NCBI RefSeq assembly: GCF_010994035.1
Contig: NZ_WIXN01000003.1
Coordinates: 1-64,000 of the forward strand
DNA length: 64,000 nucleotides
Source: Virgibacillus aidingensis
GTDB lineage: Bacteria > Bacillota > Bacilli > Bacillales > Amphibacillaceae
Direction: 5' to 3'
Both the position numbers and the translations under genes were made by a program. Under the pieces are notes generated by a model. That model ran no database searches. It saw nothing but the letters and a program-made list of their open reading frames with translations, and was not told the DNA's origin. Position 1 is the stretch's first letter; each line of letters opens with the position of its first letter. Positions 53,524-62,861 of this stretch are shown one piece after another.

Positions 53524-54109
53524 ATCCGATATTTAGCATCAGCTGCCTGCCATCCGTAAAGTCTTCGGGAAGGTAAGGTGTAGACAGAAGATATTTCAAA
53601 GGCTCATCAAATGTCTCTCCTTCCACTGTATGCAAAAATAAGTGCCCCCTATTATTGTTAATAAATGCCTCGACATCCTGAAAGTCAATATTCATCTCAC
53701 CAGGTTGTTCAACCATCTGCTTCATTTTTGAAATCGTCTGTTCCTCAATTTTGTCAAAAGTCCGATTTGCTTCATGGATAGTCGCATATTGATCAATTGA
53801 TTCCATGAGAGCATCACTATAAAAATAAATTACTGCATCACAAATTTCTCTCATGCTGAAATATTGAGCTGCAGCAATCTGATATCTTTTTTTGCCCTCA
53901 AAGCCGAAGGGAAAACGAAAAATCCCAATTAATACGGCTTTTTTTCGGTTTAATGCATCCAGTTGATTAATCAGGTTATCCGTATCGTTAGCGTTGCCGC
54001 CAATAAACCGATAAAAACATAAATTATTCTCAGTCAGTTTTTCCGCAACAAGCTTGTCCACCTCAAACGTCTCATAATCTGTTTGATAAATTTTTACAGC
54101 CGTTTCCAT
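53483..54109 (-). CDS. Degenerate FtsZ/tubulin-like protein lacking the GTPase half
   Basis: A 208-residue protein that follows the second half of FtsZ. FRFPFGFEGKKRYQIAAAQ (64-82) matches the FtsZ PFxFEGxxR block, MNIDFQDVEA (139-148) matches NxDFxDV, and LLSTPYL with QLMLNIGYARDV matches SSPLL and LxNITGG. Where FtsZ has the GTP loop GGGTGTG, this protein has GGNANDTDNL, and the N-terminal Rossmann half is absent. It cannot bind GTP in the usual way. The start is ATG 54109 behind GGAG. The last FtsZ strand is in another frame just downstream. Confidence 0.72.
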   Translation of the reverse strand: METAVKIYQTDYETFEVDKLVAEKLTENNLCFYRFIGGNANDTDNLINQLDALNRKKAVLIGIFRFPFGFEGKKRYQIAAAQYFSMREICDAVIYFYSDALMESIDQYATIHEANRTFDKIEEQTISKMKQMVEQPGEMNIDFQDVEAFINNNRGHLFLHTVEGETFDEPLKYLLSTPYLPEDFTDGRQLMLNIGYARDVLYGGISSN

Positions 54110-54334
54110 ATCCTGCACTCCATTCAGTCACTTTTCAGTCATTATATAAAATATTTTCCGAAAAGCCTGTCAGAAACTGTCCTGAAAAACAACTAGTTTT
54201 GTAGAAGAAAGAGGATACTTTGGGGATTTGGCATATTGTAAAAAATAGTTGCTGCTGGTGCAGCTTTCAAATAAGATCCTGCTGATATTAAAGAACTGTG
54301 TCAAGGTGTTACCGAAGAATTAATAGTTTCTCTA

Positions 54335-54760
54335 TTATACCTCTGCCTCTGTTTCTGCAAATTGCTTAATTCTTTCGCCTATTTCATCACGAACACGCTG
54401 AAAAGTATTCCATATTTCTTCAGCTGATCCTTTTGCCTTGGCTGGATCATCAAAACCCCAATGTTCTCTTTTGACATGCGAAGGAGTCATAGGACAGCGG
54501 TCATTGGCATCACCACATAGTGTTACCGCAATCGTTGCGTTATTTAAAAATTCATTATCAATCGTCTCTGATTTTTGATCAGTAATATCAATACCTGCTT
54601 CACTCATCGCTTTTACTGCATCTGGGTTTAATCCATGTGCCTCAATACCGGCACTTCTGACTTCCCAATCCTCTCCGAGATATTTTTTCGCCCAGCCTTC
54701 CGCCATTTGACTTCGGCATGAGTTTCCAGTACATAAAAAGTAGATTGTTTTCCCAGCCAT
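54335..54760 (-). CDS. arsC: Arsenate reductase (thioredoxin-coupled)
   Basis: A 141-residue low-molecular-weight phosphatase-fold reductase. The CX5R loop CTGNSCR (Cys10, Arg16) and the redox pair Cys82 and Cys89 (LCGDANDRC) are at the positions seen in the Staphylococcus/Bacillus enzymes. It reduces arsenate to arsenite for export by the ArsB protein encoded 15 bp upstream. Third gene of arsRBC. SD AAAAAGGAG. Confidence 0.96.
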   Translation of the reverse strand: MAGKTIYFLCTGNSCRSQMAEGWAKKYLGEDWEVRSAGIEAHGLNPDAVKAMSEAGIDITDQKSETIDNEFLNNATIAVTLCGDANDRCPMTPSHVKREHWGFDDPAKAKGSAEEIWNTFQRVRDEIGERIKQFAETEAEV

Positions 54761-54774
54761 AATGATTCTCCTTT

Positions 54775-56073
54775 TTAAAATATCGCAAGTGTGAGATAAA
54801 GACCAATTAACGTAACCAATAGTATGGGGATGGTCAAAACAATCCCGACTTTAAAATAAGTTCCCCATGAAATTTTTATCCCTTTTTTAGATAATACATG
54901 AAGCCAAACCAAGGTGGCTAATGAACCTACCGGAGTGATTTTTGGCCCCAAATCTGATCCGACCACGTTAGCATATACAAGTGTTTCTTTTAAAACACCG
55001 GAAATATTTGTTTCAGCTATGGCTAAAGCATTAATCATCACTGTTGGCATATTATTCATGATGGAAGAAAGGAAAGCAGCAATAAAACCCATTCCAACAG
55101 TTGCTGTAAACAGCCCTTGACTGGCTGCAGTTTGAATCACGCCTGCCATTGCAGAGGTGAGCCCGGCATTACCCAAACCATACACGACGACATACATTCC
55201 GATGGAAAAAAATACGATATCCCATGGTGCTCCTTTAATAACCGCTTTTGTATGAACAGCAGGACTGCGCACAGCCATTATCACGAAAAATATTGCAATG
55301 GTTCCAGCAATAATGGATACCGGCAGACGAATAAATTCACTTGTAAAATAGCCAATCACTAATAATCCAAGAACATACCATGATATACAAAACATTCTAT
55401 GATCCCTGATGGCATCTTTTGGTTCACTTAATTTAGAAACATCATACGAGCTTGGAATGTTTTTTCCGAAATAAATGAGTAATACAGTAATTGTTGCAGC
55501 CAGCGAAAACAAATTGGGGATAACCATTCTTGAGGCATACTCTACAAAACCAATCCCAAAGAAGTCTGCTGAAACGATATTAACCAGATTGCTTACAATG
55601 AATGGCAGTGACGTGGTATCTGCGATGAATCCACTCGCCATGATAAATGGGAAAATCATCTTCTCTTTAAAATTCAAATTACGCACCATCGCAAGTACAA
55701 TCGGTGTAAGTATTAATGCTGCTCCGTCATTTGCAAACAAGGCAGCAACAATAGCACCTAATATACTAATATACACAAACATCTTTATTCCATTGCCTTT
55801 TGCAATTCGCGCCATATGAAGGGATGCCCATTCAAACAACCCAATTTCATCCAATATCAATGAAATTAGAATAATGGCTACAAATGCCAATGTCGCATTC
55901 CATACAATGTCTACTACTTCAATTACATCACTAAATCCCACTACCCCTGCCAATAAAGCAATAACAGCTCCGCCTGTTGCAGACCAGCCAATGTTTAATC
56001 CTTTTGGCTGCCAAATTACCAGAACCAGGGTCGCTGCAAAAATGACTATCGCGAGTATAAGCGTTGTTGACAA
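54775..56073 (-). CDS. arsB: Arsenite efflux transporter (ArsB type)
   Basis: A 432-residue, eleven- to twelve-helix transporter of the ArsB/ion-transporter superfamily. Family segments include [48 protein letters not shown] and the last [17 protein letters not shown]. It exports arsenite or antimonite across the membrane. The start is taken as TTG 56073, with TTGGAGG seven bases upstream; the ATG two codons earlier is too close to the SD. Between arsR and arsC in one operon. Confidence 0.95.
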   Translation of the reverse strand: MSTTLILAIVIFAATLVLVIWQPKGLNIGWSATGGAVIALLAGVVGFSDVIEVVDIVWNATLAFVAIILISLILDEIGLFEWASLHMARIAKGNGIKMFVYISILGAIVAALFANDGAALILTPIVLAMVRNLNFKEKMIFPFIMASGFIADTTSLPFIVSNLVNIVSADFFGIGFVEYASRMVIPNLFSLAATITVLLIYFGKNIPSSYDVSKLSEPKDAIRDHRMFCISWYVLGLLVIGYFTSEFIRLPVSIIAGTIAIFFVIMAVRSPAVHTKAVIKGAPWDIVFFSIGMYVVVYGLGNAGLTSAMAGVIQTAASQGLFTATVGMGFIAAFLSSIMNNMPTVMINALAIAETNISGVLKETLVYANVVGSDLGPKITPVGSLATLVWLHVLSKKGIKISWGTYFKVGIVLTIPILLVTLIGLYLTLAIF

Positions 56074-56088
56074 AACCATACCTCCAAT

Positions 56089-56433
56089 TTAACAACAGGA
56101 AATCCGTGAACCTTTTTCATCCAGTTCTTTTAATTTTTCATCTTGATTGGGCAATTGTTCAAGAATCGATTTAATAAATGGATAGTATTCACTGCTTTTA
56201 TTCAGAGAATAAAAAACCCATTGGCTCTTTCTTTCTTCTCTTACAAGACCTATGTCTTTTATTTTACGTAAATGCTGGCTAATGGATGGTTGACTCGTTT
56301 GAAATATTTCCACAAATTCACAGACACAGCAAGCCTGTGTATCTAATAATTTCATCATCGTTAACCTTGTGTTATCACCAAGCAATTTTAGTATTATCGC
56401 GGCCTTGTTAATCTCAATACTTGTTTGCAGCAC
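56089..56433 (-). CDS. arsR: ArsR-family arsenic-responsive repressor
   Basis: A 114-residue winged-helix metalloregulator. The arsenite ligands are in ACCVCEF (Cys35, Cys36, Cys38), the start of the DNA-recognition region, followed by TSQPSISQHLRKIKDIGLV. It derepresses the operon when arsenite binds. GTG start 56433 behind GGAGG. The divergent upstream region carries the operon promoter and a candidate operator. Confidence 0.96.
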   Translation of the reverse strand: MLQTSIEINKAAIILKLLGDNTRLTMMKLLDTQACCVCEFVEIFQTSQPSISQHLRKIKDIGLVREERKSQWVFYSLNKSSEYYPFIKSILEQLPNQDEKLKELDEKGSRISCC

Positions 56434-56460
56434 ATCAATTCCTCCATATCTAATCCACTT

Positions 56461-56494
56461 GTATAAGTATATAGTTATTTGCTTATATAAACAA
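56461..56494 (-). promoter_or_regulatory. ars promoter with ArsR-type operator
   Basis: On the minus strand TTGTTT (56494-56489), a 17-base spacer and TATACT (56471-56466). Inside it ATATAAG and CTTATAC form an interrupted inverted repeat (56461-56488), the usual ArsR/SmtB arrangement between the promoter boxes. Confidence 0.65.
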
Positions 56495-57001
56495 TATTAT
56501 CCCTGCAATTTTGCCTGCAATCTTGCGTTTTTTTTGATTAAATACTATCCAATCCATATTAAATGTTAACTAAACGTAAAAATTTTTAAGTTTTGTAAAA
56601 CTTATTGAATCCCCCAGTGAAGTATGCTATTTTTGACAATATTGGTCACTAATCTTACCTGCAATAACAAAAGGAGTTACTTAACCCGGAAGATAAAATA
56701 CGAAGACAACTCTTCTTAAGTTTAATGCAAATACGCAAATACATTCAGCACCATGGTAAAAGAACTTCCTTTTTATGGTACCTGGATGCATGAAGAACCG
56801 CAGTAACACGGATATGATATCGGTAGAGGAATCTTATATCCCATCCTTCACCACGATGGACTATGAATAAAAGAAGAACAAAAGGGGAAAAAAGGAAATT
56901 TTCAGCAACCAATAAAGGCGAGATGTTTTTCACCAGGCCCGCATTAAGCCTTATGAATTGTTTAAAAAAGTAAAGGATTAATTAAGAGGGGGCTGCAAAA
57001 G
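56495..57001. other. Intergenic region
   Basis: 507 bp between the ars and chrA genes. Short open frames here lack SD sequences and family patterns. I see no RNA element. Confidence 0.35.
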
Positions 57002-58195
57002 TTGAATGTAAAAAAAGGCAATAAATTTAATTCATGGCTGGAAATATTAATCGTTTCCGCCAGACTTGGACTGACTTCATTTGGAGGGCCCATTGCACAT
57101 TTAGGGTATTTTCACGAAGAATACATTCGAAGACGAAAATGGATGGATGAAAAAAGCTACGCAGACCTGGTCGCTCTTGCCCAGTTTCTGCCTGGTCCTG
57201 CCAGCAGTCAGGTCGGAATCGGTATCGGTATTATGCGCGGAGGAGTATTTGGAGGAATTATATCTTTTCTGGGCTTTACTCTGCCCTCCGTCATTGCACT
57301 AATTATTTTTGCTTCTTTGCTTCATACATTTGGAATAGAAGATGCAGGATGGATTAATGGATTAAAGATCGTAGCCGTTGTCGTTGTTGCTCATGCAGTG
57401 TTGGGGATGGCTAAAAAACTGACACCGGACCTGCAGAGGAAAACTATTGCATTATTTGCACTGATTGTTACGTTGTTATGGCAAACTGCCTACACTCAGA
57501 TTGGTGTAATTTTATTGGCTGGAGTGGCTGGTTTCCTGCTCTACAGGCAGCACACAACCGTTGATGAACAAACAGTTACACAATTCCCTATTTCACGCCG
57601 TTTAGGATACTTTTGTCTGACTTTATTCTTTGGATTACTTATTGTCCTGCCAATGCTTCGTAACCTTATTTCTGCAGAATGGATAGCTATGTTAGATAGC
57701 TTTTACCGCTCGGGTTCGCTCGTATTTGGTGGCGGACATGTAGTTTTGCCGCTTCTGGAACAGGAATTCGTTCCCGCAGGATGGTTAACAGAACAGGAAT
57801 TCCTTGCAGGATATGGTGCAGCTCAAGCCGTTCCCGGGCCACTATTTACGTTTGCAGCGTATATCGGTGCTGTGATTAATGGATGGCAAGGTGGTTTATT
57901 TGCTACATTCGCCATCTTTTTACCCGCATTCCTTCTTATTTTAGGCACATTGCCATTTTGGGACGCCCTGCGCAGCAATCCGAAAATAAAAGGTGCACTG
58001 TTTGGAGTAAATGCCTCCGTTGTGGGTATCTTGATTTCTGCGCTTTACAATCCGATTTGGACGACTTCTATTCTATCGCCAATCGATTTTGCACTGGCTG
58101 CATTACTGTTTAGTATGTTGGTGTTCTGGAAATTGCCGCCATGGATTATTGTGCTGGCTGGTGCTGTTGGAGGTTTGCTGATTTCTTATATATGA
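57002..58195 (+). CDS. chrA: Chromate transporter (ChrA, long-chain type)
   Basis: A 397-residue two-domain CHR transporter. Each half has the family core: SARLGLTSFGGPIAHLGYFH with LVALAQFLPGPASSQVG in the first (about 20-75), and SGSLVFGGGHVVLPLLEQE with GYGAAQAVPGPLFTFAAYIG in the second (about 237-290). It exports chromate with proton exchange in characterised members. TTG start behind GAGGGGG. Lying next to ars genes, it fits a metal-oxyanion resistance patch. Confidence 0.93.
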   Translation: MNVKKGNKFNSWLEILIVSARLGLTSFGGPIAHLGYFHEEYIRRRKWMDEKSYADLVALAQFLPGPASSQVGIGIGIMRGGVFGGIISFLGFTLPSVIALIIFASLLHTFGIEDAGWINGLKIVAVVVVAHAVLGMAKKLTPDLQRKTIALFALIVTLLWQTAYTQIGVILLAGVAGFLLYRQHTTVDEQTVTQFPISRRLGYFCLTLFFGLLIVLPMLRNLISAEWIAMLDSFYRSGSLVFGGGHVVLPLLEQEFVPAGWLTEQEFLAGYGAAQAVPGPLFTFAAYIGAVINGWQGGLFATFAIFLPAFLLILGTLPFWDALRSNPKIKGALFGVNASVVGILISALYNPIWTTSILSPIDFALAALLFSMLVFWKLPPWIIVLAGAVGGLLISYI

Positions 58196-58302
58196 AAGCC
58201 GTGGAAAGGGGCAGCTGATACATCTCTCTGTATTATAAATGACTGCAAAGTCTTGGCGGTATCATTCAAGTCGATGATTCTGCAGTACTGAGAATTACTA
58301 AA

Positions 58303-58341
58303 AAAAGGGGAAGCCTGGAACCCCAGTGCTTCCCCTTTTCA
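58303..58341 (+). terminator. Terminator of chrA
   Basis: AAAAGGGGAAGC / GCTTCCCCTTTT, about 110 bp after the chrA stop. Confidence 0.85.
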
Positions 58342-58431
58342 TTAATTACCCCTTTAATTATTGCGATTGTATAAGAATTTCATGTAGAGCACATTCTATG
58401 TAGGAAAACTGATTTTACTGCAGGTGATACC

Positions 58432-58743
58432 ATGAGAATCATGCTGATTGCCGGAAGTTTTATTCTTCCATTAATAATGTTCTATACCCAGAAGCGCTGG
58501 TTACGATTAAGAATCATTTATAATGCAGCAGCAATTGTAGCCGTACTGGTATTTGGAAATATATCTTCATTATCAATATACCAGATTATTAAGGATGATA
58601 CGGTCTTCATGACCGCCATCCATGGGATATTTTTAAACCCTTTTTTTCTTGTGGCAGGATCATATATTGGAATCTACATTCTCTACAGACTTCTGTTGTT
58701 ATGCATGGTGGAGCAGCCTGACCGCAGTAAGCTGCAAAAATAA
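58432..58743 (+). CDS. Small integral membrane protein, unrecognised
   Basis: A 103-residue protein with three predicted membrane segments (IMLIAGSFILPLIMFY, IVAVLVFGNISSLSIYQII and FFLVAGSYIGIYILYRLLLL), basic loops and a charged tail. GCAGGTGATACC precedes the ATG. It is followed 31 bp later by a larger membrane protein and probably forms a two-gene unit. I do not recognise the family. Confidence 0.65.
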   Translation: MRIMLIAGSFILPLIMFYTQKRWLRLRIIYNAAAIVAVLVFGNISSLSIYQIIKDDTVFMTAIHGIFLNPFFLVAGSYIGIYILYRLLLLCMVEQPDRSKLQK

Positions 58744-58774
58744 AGTGACTTTAGTAAAAAAGGATGTGACTCCA

Positions 58775-59440
58775 ATGGAAACTTTTCTTTTTTTCGCACT
58801 CGGTTTCGGTTATCTGGTTCTGCTCATTTGGGCTCTGAAACTTTCCGGAAATGATGGCTTGTTTAATCTGTCCAACGTACTGTTGCTGGTTATTTTTGGA
58901 TTAATTTATGATAATGTTATCATTGCCATCGGCAGTTTTATTGGTGAAGGACTCCTACTGGAGAATTTAAATTATATCCGATATTGGTTACATGCGCTAT
59001 TTACCCCTACCCTCATCCTTTTCGCCTGGAGTATTTGCAGCTGGTCTCATTTACCATGGGCCAAAAAGACCTTCTGGAAAGTGCTCGCATATCTTCTGAC
59101 CACAGGGCTAATTCTCTACGAACTCTTCACTTCAGTTAGGGGGCTTAATCTGGAGCCAACCTGGGAAAACGGCATATTAACATACGATAGTACCGGACAT
59201 TCAGGCAGCCCTTTTATGGTGATAATTATCACCCTGGTTCTTGGTATCGTCGGCATTATTTTCTTCATAAAGTTTCGCTTTTATTGGCTCATTGCCGGTA
59301 TAGTGGTGATGACTTTAGGTAGTATTTTAGGCATGTGGCTGACATATGCTCCACTAATGAATGTATGGGAATTTGTTTTAATTCTATCCTTACTTTTGAC
59401 AAAACAATATTTGATAAAGAATGTAAAAACAAATTTTTGA
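58775..59440 (+). CDS. Integral membrane protein, unrecognised
   Basis: A 221-residue protein with about seven membrane segments. It begins METFLFFALGFGYLVLLIWAL and has RYWLHALFTPTLILFAWSI in the middle. The extracellular or periplasm-side loop has NLEPTWENGILTYDSTGHSG. AAGGATGTG lies before the ATG at 58775. Probably co-transcribed with the preceding small membrane gene. Family not recognised. Confidence 0.7.
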   Translation: METFLFFALGFGYLVLLIWALKLSGNDGLFNLSNVLLLVIFGLIYDNVIIAIGSFIGEGLLLENLNYIRYWLHALFTPTLILFAWSICSWSHLPWAKKTFWKVLAYLLTTGLILYELFTSVRGLNLEPTWENGILTYDSTGHSGSPFMVIIITLVLGIVGIIFFIKFRFYWLIAGIVVMTLGSILGMWLTYAPLMNVWEFVLILSLLLTKQYLIKNVKTNF

Positions 59441-59643
59441 GCACGGGTCAGAAACTTGACCGTAATGCAATTAATCCGTTGGGTAAACTACTGGCAGTAC
59501 ATCCAAACAAATCATGGGTGGAACACCACCAGCCTCCGGGAAAATACTTCGTTTCATCATCGGCACAAATGTCATGTAACTATAGTTATGTCCCAGCCCT
59601 TGTATATTTGGTTTTTACCGATTATAAAGTAATCTTAGTAAGC

Positions 59644-60312
59644 TTATAAATGGGTATTGAACATTATATGGTTTAGAAAATCAACCACTTCTTTTCGTTT
59701 GTTTTTCCCTATTTTTCTATAGGAATTGCTTACATAATCCCTGATACTGCTTTCACTCAATTGCAGTATTTCAGCAATTTCGTTATTTTTCCTGCCTTTA
59801 TACAAAAGATAAATAATGTCCATTTCCCTATTTGTTGGAATGATGCCTCTATCTATAAGTTTCTGTTTCAATAGTTCTTTTTCATTCGGCCTGGCATAAT
59901 CGATAATAGCCTTGGCAATTTCACCCGAAACGACATAATTTTCATTATACACAGCCCGAATGATATGAATAAAACTTTTGAAATCAAATCGATTTAAAAT
60001 AAAACCGTCTACGCCTGCTTCGATTCCTTTGATAATAATATCCTTACTAGTATTTGATAATATATAAATTATTTTCACATGATCCAGTGTCTGTTTCACA
60101 TTAGTCGTGAGTTTAATTATATTAACAACGGAGTCTTGCACAAGAATCAAAACAATATCCGGTTTCATTTCCTTGATCAATTTCATTTCCTGGTTTTCAT
60201 TTCTGAGTAATCCGATAACCTGCATATCTTTTTCACTGTCAATTAATAGGCGTAGCCCATTATTGAAAATTCCGTCATTTCCAATTTGCATTATCCTAAT
60301 CATGATTAACAT
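59644..60312 (-). CDS. LuxR/NarL-type regulator with degenerate receiver domain
   Basis: A 222-residue response-regulator-like protein. The N-terminal domain (about 4-125) has the receiver fold but lacks key residues: the phospho-acceptor position in PDIVLILVQ is Leu rather than Asp, and the acidic pair is reduced (IGNDG). The C-terminal HTH (about 156-210: TNREMDIIYLLYKGRKNNE, then LQLSESSIRDYVSNSYRKI) is intact. I infer phosphorylation-independent control. No histidine kinase adjoins it, though a 7TMR sensor gene lies 2.5 kb away. Confidence 0.85.
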   Translation of the reverse strand: MLIMIRIMQIGNDGIFNNGLRLLIDSEKDMQVIGLLRNENQEMKLIKEMKPDIVLILVQDSVVNIIKLTTNVKQTLDHVKIIYILSNTSKDIIIKGIEAGVDGFILNRFDFKSFIHIIRAVYNENYVVSGEIAKAIIDYARPNEKELLKQKLIDRGIIPTNREMDIIYLLYKGRKNNEIAEILQLSESSIRDYVSNSYRKIGKNKRKEVVDFLNHIMFNTHL

Positions 60313-60681
60313 CTCATTTATTATTTATTTTTCGATGTGCTATTCCATATTTCAGCATATATAAAATCTTAACAATAACTTGTTTATTTTGTTGTTTTTT
60401 ATATGCCGCTAATAGTTGCTCATCACTTAAATCAGAATAAAAGGCTTTTTTTTAATTCCTTTAACATCCAACTAACATCCTTCACCCTATCACCTTATCC
60501 TTATATCATTTCAATACATCTCCCACGGATTAAAAACTTAATTGCTTACTTATTCTTCGGCATAATTAAATAAAGTTTAAAGGTTTAAGAACCAAAATCC
60601 ATCGATTAAATAGATCTATTAAGCATCCAATAATTCCTTAAAAATCAGAATAATAATATACACTTTTCTGCGAACATTACT
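60313..60681. other. Intergenic region
   Basis: 369 bp, AT-rich, containing the promoter of the LuxR-type gene. No gene is visible. Confidence 0.35.
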
Positions 60682-60713
60682 AAAAAGCAGGAGGCTTAAC
60701 TCTCTCCCCCTGC
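60682..60713 (-). terminator. Terminator of the TctA-like operon
   Basis: GCAGGGGG / CCTCCTGC on the minus strand followed by TTTTTA. Confidence 0.8.
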
Positions 60714-60736
60714 ATAATTTAAGTGCTATTTAAGAT

Positions 60737-62086
60737 TTAAAACCATCCAAGAAGCCATGGTGCAGCATATAGAACCATAAACATGACACCGTAGTTGACG
60801 CCATTTCTGTACAGCAGCCCGGCCACAAGTGCCACGAGAATGGTACCAAAAATGTTTAAAACACCGGCATCCATAAATGCAAGCATAACAACCAGGCCTG
60901 CAAACAGGCCAATCAATGCTTCATGCGGTATGTATTTAAATACGACAGCACAGATTTGTGTTGAAAATTTAATTGTTACAAAGAAGGTCAGAATGAGTGC
61001 AATAGAAGCCCCAATAATCGTTGCTGTCATGATTTCTCCCATAGAAAGCAAATGATGTATGTTATTCTCCGGAGTAAAAACCGGCGGTGCATTAAAAAGC
61101 CCTGCTGCAGGTCCAATGGCCATGGGAGATAATGGAAGTCCAATGGCAATAAGCGGAATCAATGTACCTGACAGATAGGAAGCATTCGTTAGACCATCCA
61201 TTGTCGATATGGCCCGGGAAGCCCGCTGAACCGGATCTTTAATATGCCTGGTAATAGCTTCCCCCCAGAAAACCGTCATGCCAACCGGGGTAAGAAAAAA
61301 TGTGACAGAGCCGAGTAAACTGCCGATTGCTGACGTCAGCGATTCTTGCCCAGTCAGGATCTTAAACGGGTTTGGAAATCCTTTTTCTTTTTTTGATTTT
61401 TTCATTACGATTTTTTTGTCGCCGACACGGGGCATGTTTTGGCGTACTCGCTTGTTTAACAGTTCAAACAGGGTAAAAGCTATTGGTCCAATTGTAATCC
61501 CCAAAAAGAATGAAACAAACACGTCTGTCCCCTCCGGCACGATTCCCAGACCCCAGTATAAGTGACGGAGACCCATAATCAGTATGGCAAAGGGTAATAT
61601 CATGACAAGTGAAAGCACTTTATTGCGCGTCAACAATGCAAGAAAAACGGCGCCAAGTGTGAAAATCAAGCCGGAATACGCTGCCAGTGTATCTGCAACC
61701 GGCAGAATCATATAGGCAATCAGGAAGCTGACCGGAATAGATACAATCGTTCCGATCACTGATCCGGATGCCATTTTTCTAATGCTCACATCCGGCAGTC
61801 CATACTGTTTCAGTACCATAGCATGTTCTACCATCGGAGCAGCCATCACACCGCCTGGTATACCAGCGACAGCAACGGGGATCGAGTCGCTCAGTTTTTT
61901 TGCTACAATGGCTGATATAAAAAAGGCCAGAATCACATACGGTGACAGACCGATAAGTGCAAGGGCAATTGTGACGGGAGCCAGGACTGCCGTTTCATCT
62001 GTACCGGGTGCAATCCCGATTAATGTATATAACACAGCTCCCCCGATACTGGCAAGAATCATTTGAATAATGATTACTGCATCCAT
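60737..62086 (-). CDS. Tripartite tricarboxylate transporter permease (TctA type)
   Basis: A 449-residue, roughly twelve-helix membrane protein with the TctA landmarks LIGIAPGTDETAVLAPVTIAL, AVAGIPGGVMAAPMVEHAM and GLPLSPMAIGPAAGLFNAPP. It is shorter than usual TctA proteins (about 500). It starts at ATG 62086, sharing one base with the stop of the small upstream gene (TGATG). The binding protein (TctC) is absent here, so the uptake system is incomplete or unusual. Substrate may be a carboxylate. Confidence 0.85.
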   Translation of the reverse strand: MDAVIIIQMILASIGGAVLYTLIGIAPGTDETAVLAPVTIALALIGLSPYVILAFFISAIVAKKLSDSIPVAVAGIPGGVMAAPMVEHAMVLKQYGLPDVSIRKMASGSVIGTIVSIPVSFLIAYMILPVADTLAAYSGLIFTLGAVFLALLTRNKVLSLVMILPFAILIMGLRHLYWGLGIVPEGTDVFVSFFLGITIGPIAFTLFELLNKRVRQNMPRVGDKKIVMKKSKKEKGFPNPFKILTGQESLTSAIGSLLGSVTFFLTPVGMTVFWGEAITRHIKDPVQRASRAISTMDGLTNASYLSGTLIPLIAIGLPLSPMAIGPAAGLFNAPPVFTPENNIHHLLSMGEIMTATIIGASIALILTFFVTIKFSTQICAVVFKYIPHEALIGLFAGLVVMLAFMDAGVLNIFGTILVALVAGLLYRNGVNYGVMFMVLYAAPWLLGWF

Positions 62087-62328
62087 CACTCTTCACCTTC
62101 CTTCAGCATCGACAATTTTCTTTTGGGTTTAATGAGTATACTCGAAATAATAAACCCGATTACCGCACCGGCAAGACCAAAAATGAGCGGGGGTGTATCT
62201 CCGAATGCAAGCAGATAACCGCCAAGTGCAAAACCGATACAAAGTGACATAGCCATAAGTAAATCCTTAATGTTCACATTGTCTTCCCATATTTCAACAT
62301 ATTTATCTTTTTGACTGTTTTCTTCCAT
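62086..62328 (-). CDS. Small two-helix membrane protein (TctB-like position)
   Basis: An 80-residue protein. A charged N-terminus (MEENSQKDKYVEIWEDNVN) precedes two membrane segments (LLMAMSLCIGFALGGYLLAF and LIFGLAGAVIGFIISSILI), then a basic tail. It is translationally coupled to the TctA-like permease by a one-base stop/start overlap. Its place suits the small membrane component TctB, but it is half the usual length and I see no TctB motif. Confidence 0.7.
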   Translation of the reverse strand: MEENSQKDKYVEIWEDNVNIKDLLMAMSLCIGFALGGYLLAFGDTPPLIFGLAGAVIGFIISSILIKPKRKLSMLKEGEE

Positions 62329-62861
62329 CTTTACCCACTCCTTACAAAACTGTACTGTCTGCTTTATGCGTGCAATAATTCAAGATCATCTGCTTCAACA
62401 CGTTTTGAAATGTATTAATACAAAGAAATTTTCTTTTCATAAGACTGTTCCAATCCGTTTGCGATATACAACTGTGTCTGTATTTTCCGTCGTATCCTTA
62501 ATAGGCTTCTCTCTTTGAATTATTCTTTCCAATTACAATGGAAATTGGTATCCGCTAGCCAAAGGCACAGTTCTATCTATTTCCTTCATGCTTCCGCAGT
62601 GACAGCATGATTTGTTGCCTTTTTATATTAACCAAGAACTTATTCACTTGGATTATTTTCATTATAGTTACAAAATAAGCGTTAGTAAAACAAGAGCATG
62701 TGCGTATAAGTGCTTGTCTCTCCCCTGTTTGTTAATTTTCGTCGAGCATAAGTGCTCTAAGTAATATTGGCAGTCATCTGACTAAAAGAACGCTTGTAAA
62801 TGTAAAGTTATTGGGCCATAATGAAGCTAGCCGAAACCGTATTAAAGGAATGAACCCGCCC
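62329..62861. other. Divergent intergenic region
   Basis: 533 bp between the leftward transporter genes and the rightward sensor gene. It must hold promoters for both. I see no confirmed operator, RNA or gene. Confidence 0.35.

Noticed and set aside
56745-56933. Minus-strand frame between ars and chrA
   Set aside because: No SD, no conserved pattern, and composition unlike neighbouring genes.
59335-59649. Frame downstream of the second membrane protein
   Set aside because: It overlaps the membrane gene in another frame, has no SD and no recognisable pattern.
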